Position numbers and translations under genes: made by a program. Of a stretch of DNA of 64,000 nucleotides, positions 63,925-64,000 are shown one piece after another. Position 1 is the first letter of the stretch, and the number at the start of each line of letters is the position of its first letter. Location: contig CASICI010000012.1 in the NCBI GenBank assembly GCA_949373145.1, forward strand, positions 1-64,000, in the 5' to 3' direction. Source of the stretch: an uncultured Phycisphaerales bacterium. Lineage in GTDB: Bacteria; Planctomycetota; Phycisphaerae; Phycisphaerales; SM1A02. A model generated the notes under the pieces. The model saw only the letters and a program-made list of their open reading frames with translations, was not told the origin of the DNA and ran no database searches.

Positions 63925-64000
63925 ATGAACGTACTGCTGGTCGCCGTTTTGTCCGCCGTGGGATTCATCATCGCCTATCGAACCTACGGACGGTGGTTGG
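63925..64000 (+). CDS. cstA: Carbon starvation protein CstA, N-terminal fragment (cut by window end)
   Basis: ATG 63925 follows a GGAGAA ribosome site (about 7 nt upstream). The first 25 residues (MNVLLVAVLSAVGFIIAYRT then YGRWL) match the first membrane helix of CstA, a peptide/pyruvate transporter. The rest lies beyond the window. It follows the nucleosidase gene by 48 bp. Confidence 0.75.
   Translation, partial: MNVLLVAVLSAVGFIIAYRTYGRWL

Noticed and set aside
1-64000. CRISPR array, prophage, insertion sequence or rRNA
   Set aside because: No spaced direct repeats, transposase, integrase, phage structural genes or rRNA sequence seen in any segment.

Overview
The window is not one genome. 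It is a chimeric contig made of three segments with different base composition and codon use.

Segment A (1 to about 9452, moderate GC) looks like a marine planctomycete. It holds a sulfatase tail, an alpha/beta hydrolase, a SulP transporter fused to a carbonic anhydrase domain, a secreted hypothetical, a histone-deacetylase-family enzyme, a beta-carbonic anhydrase, an SLC13-type anion transporter with RCK_C domains and a truncated membrane protein. Between the deacetylase and the carbonic anhydrase lies an isolated transcription unit: a near-perfect sigma-54 promoter, a 26-codon ORF with a badly spaced Shine-Dalgarno, and a 14-bp-stem terminator.

Segment B (about 9453-11298, very AT-rich) looks like an AT-rich marine alphaproteobacterium. 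It carries the C-terminal end of a nucleoside-diphosphate-sugar epimerase/dehydratase and purH cut off near its 3' end. It ends in a 50-bp perfect palindrome (11299-11348), which I recognise as two SMART/template-switch amplification primers joined head to head. That is a library artefact. The A/B joint has no adapter but cuts two genes at one point.

Segment C (11349-64000, high GC) looks like a Phycisphaerae-type planctomycete: dockerin-tailed exported nuclease, aminofutalosine synthase (MqnE) for menaquinone, many planctomycete-style secreted hypotheticals, sulfatase. In order it carries gatB, a cyclophilin, tRNA-Cys, the nuclease, a coiled-coil membrane protein with a Wzz-like end, mqnE, murJ, a lipoprotein, a VanZ-like protein, parA, an iodotyrosine-deiodinase-type flavoprotein, birA-nadC, a HIT protein, a CBM9-like lipoprotein, ppdK, pabB, a PilZ-like protein, a methyltransferase, a DUF58/TgpA operon, leuS, folC, a sulfatase, a three-gene unit of unrecognised proteins whose last member has a Lon-like (S16) Ser/Lys domain, a HEPN-like protein, an M48 protease, an HD protein, a tripartite RND efflux operon, a plant-type MTA nucleosidase and the start of cstA.

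Several essential genes in segment C (leuS, murJ, mqnE, and the DUF58 and tgpA pair) are split over two or three reading frames. With the primer palindrome, this points to uncorrected indels in amplified or long-read data rather than real gene decay. The most interesting biology is the sigma-54 small-transcript unit, the halotyrosine-dehalogenase homologue with its substrate triad intact, the Lon-like cluster beside a HEPN gene, and the SulP-carbonic anhydrase fusion that has lost a zinc cysteine.
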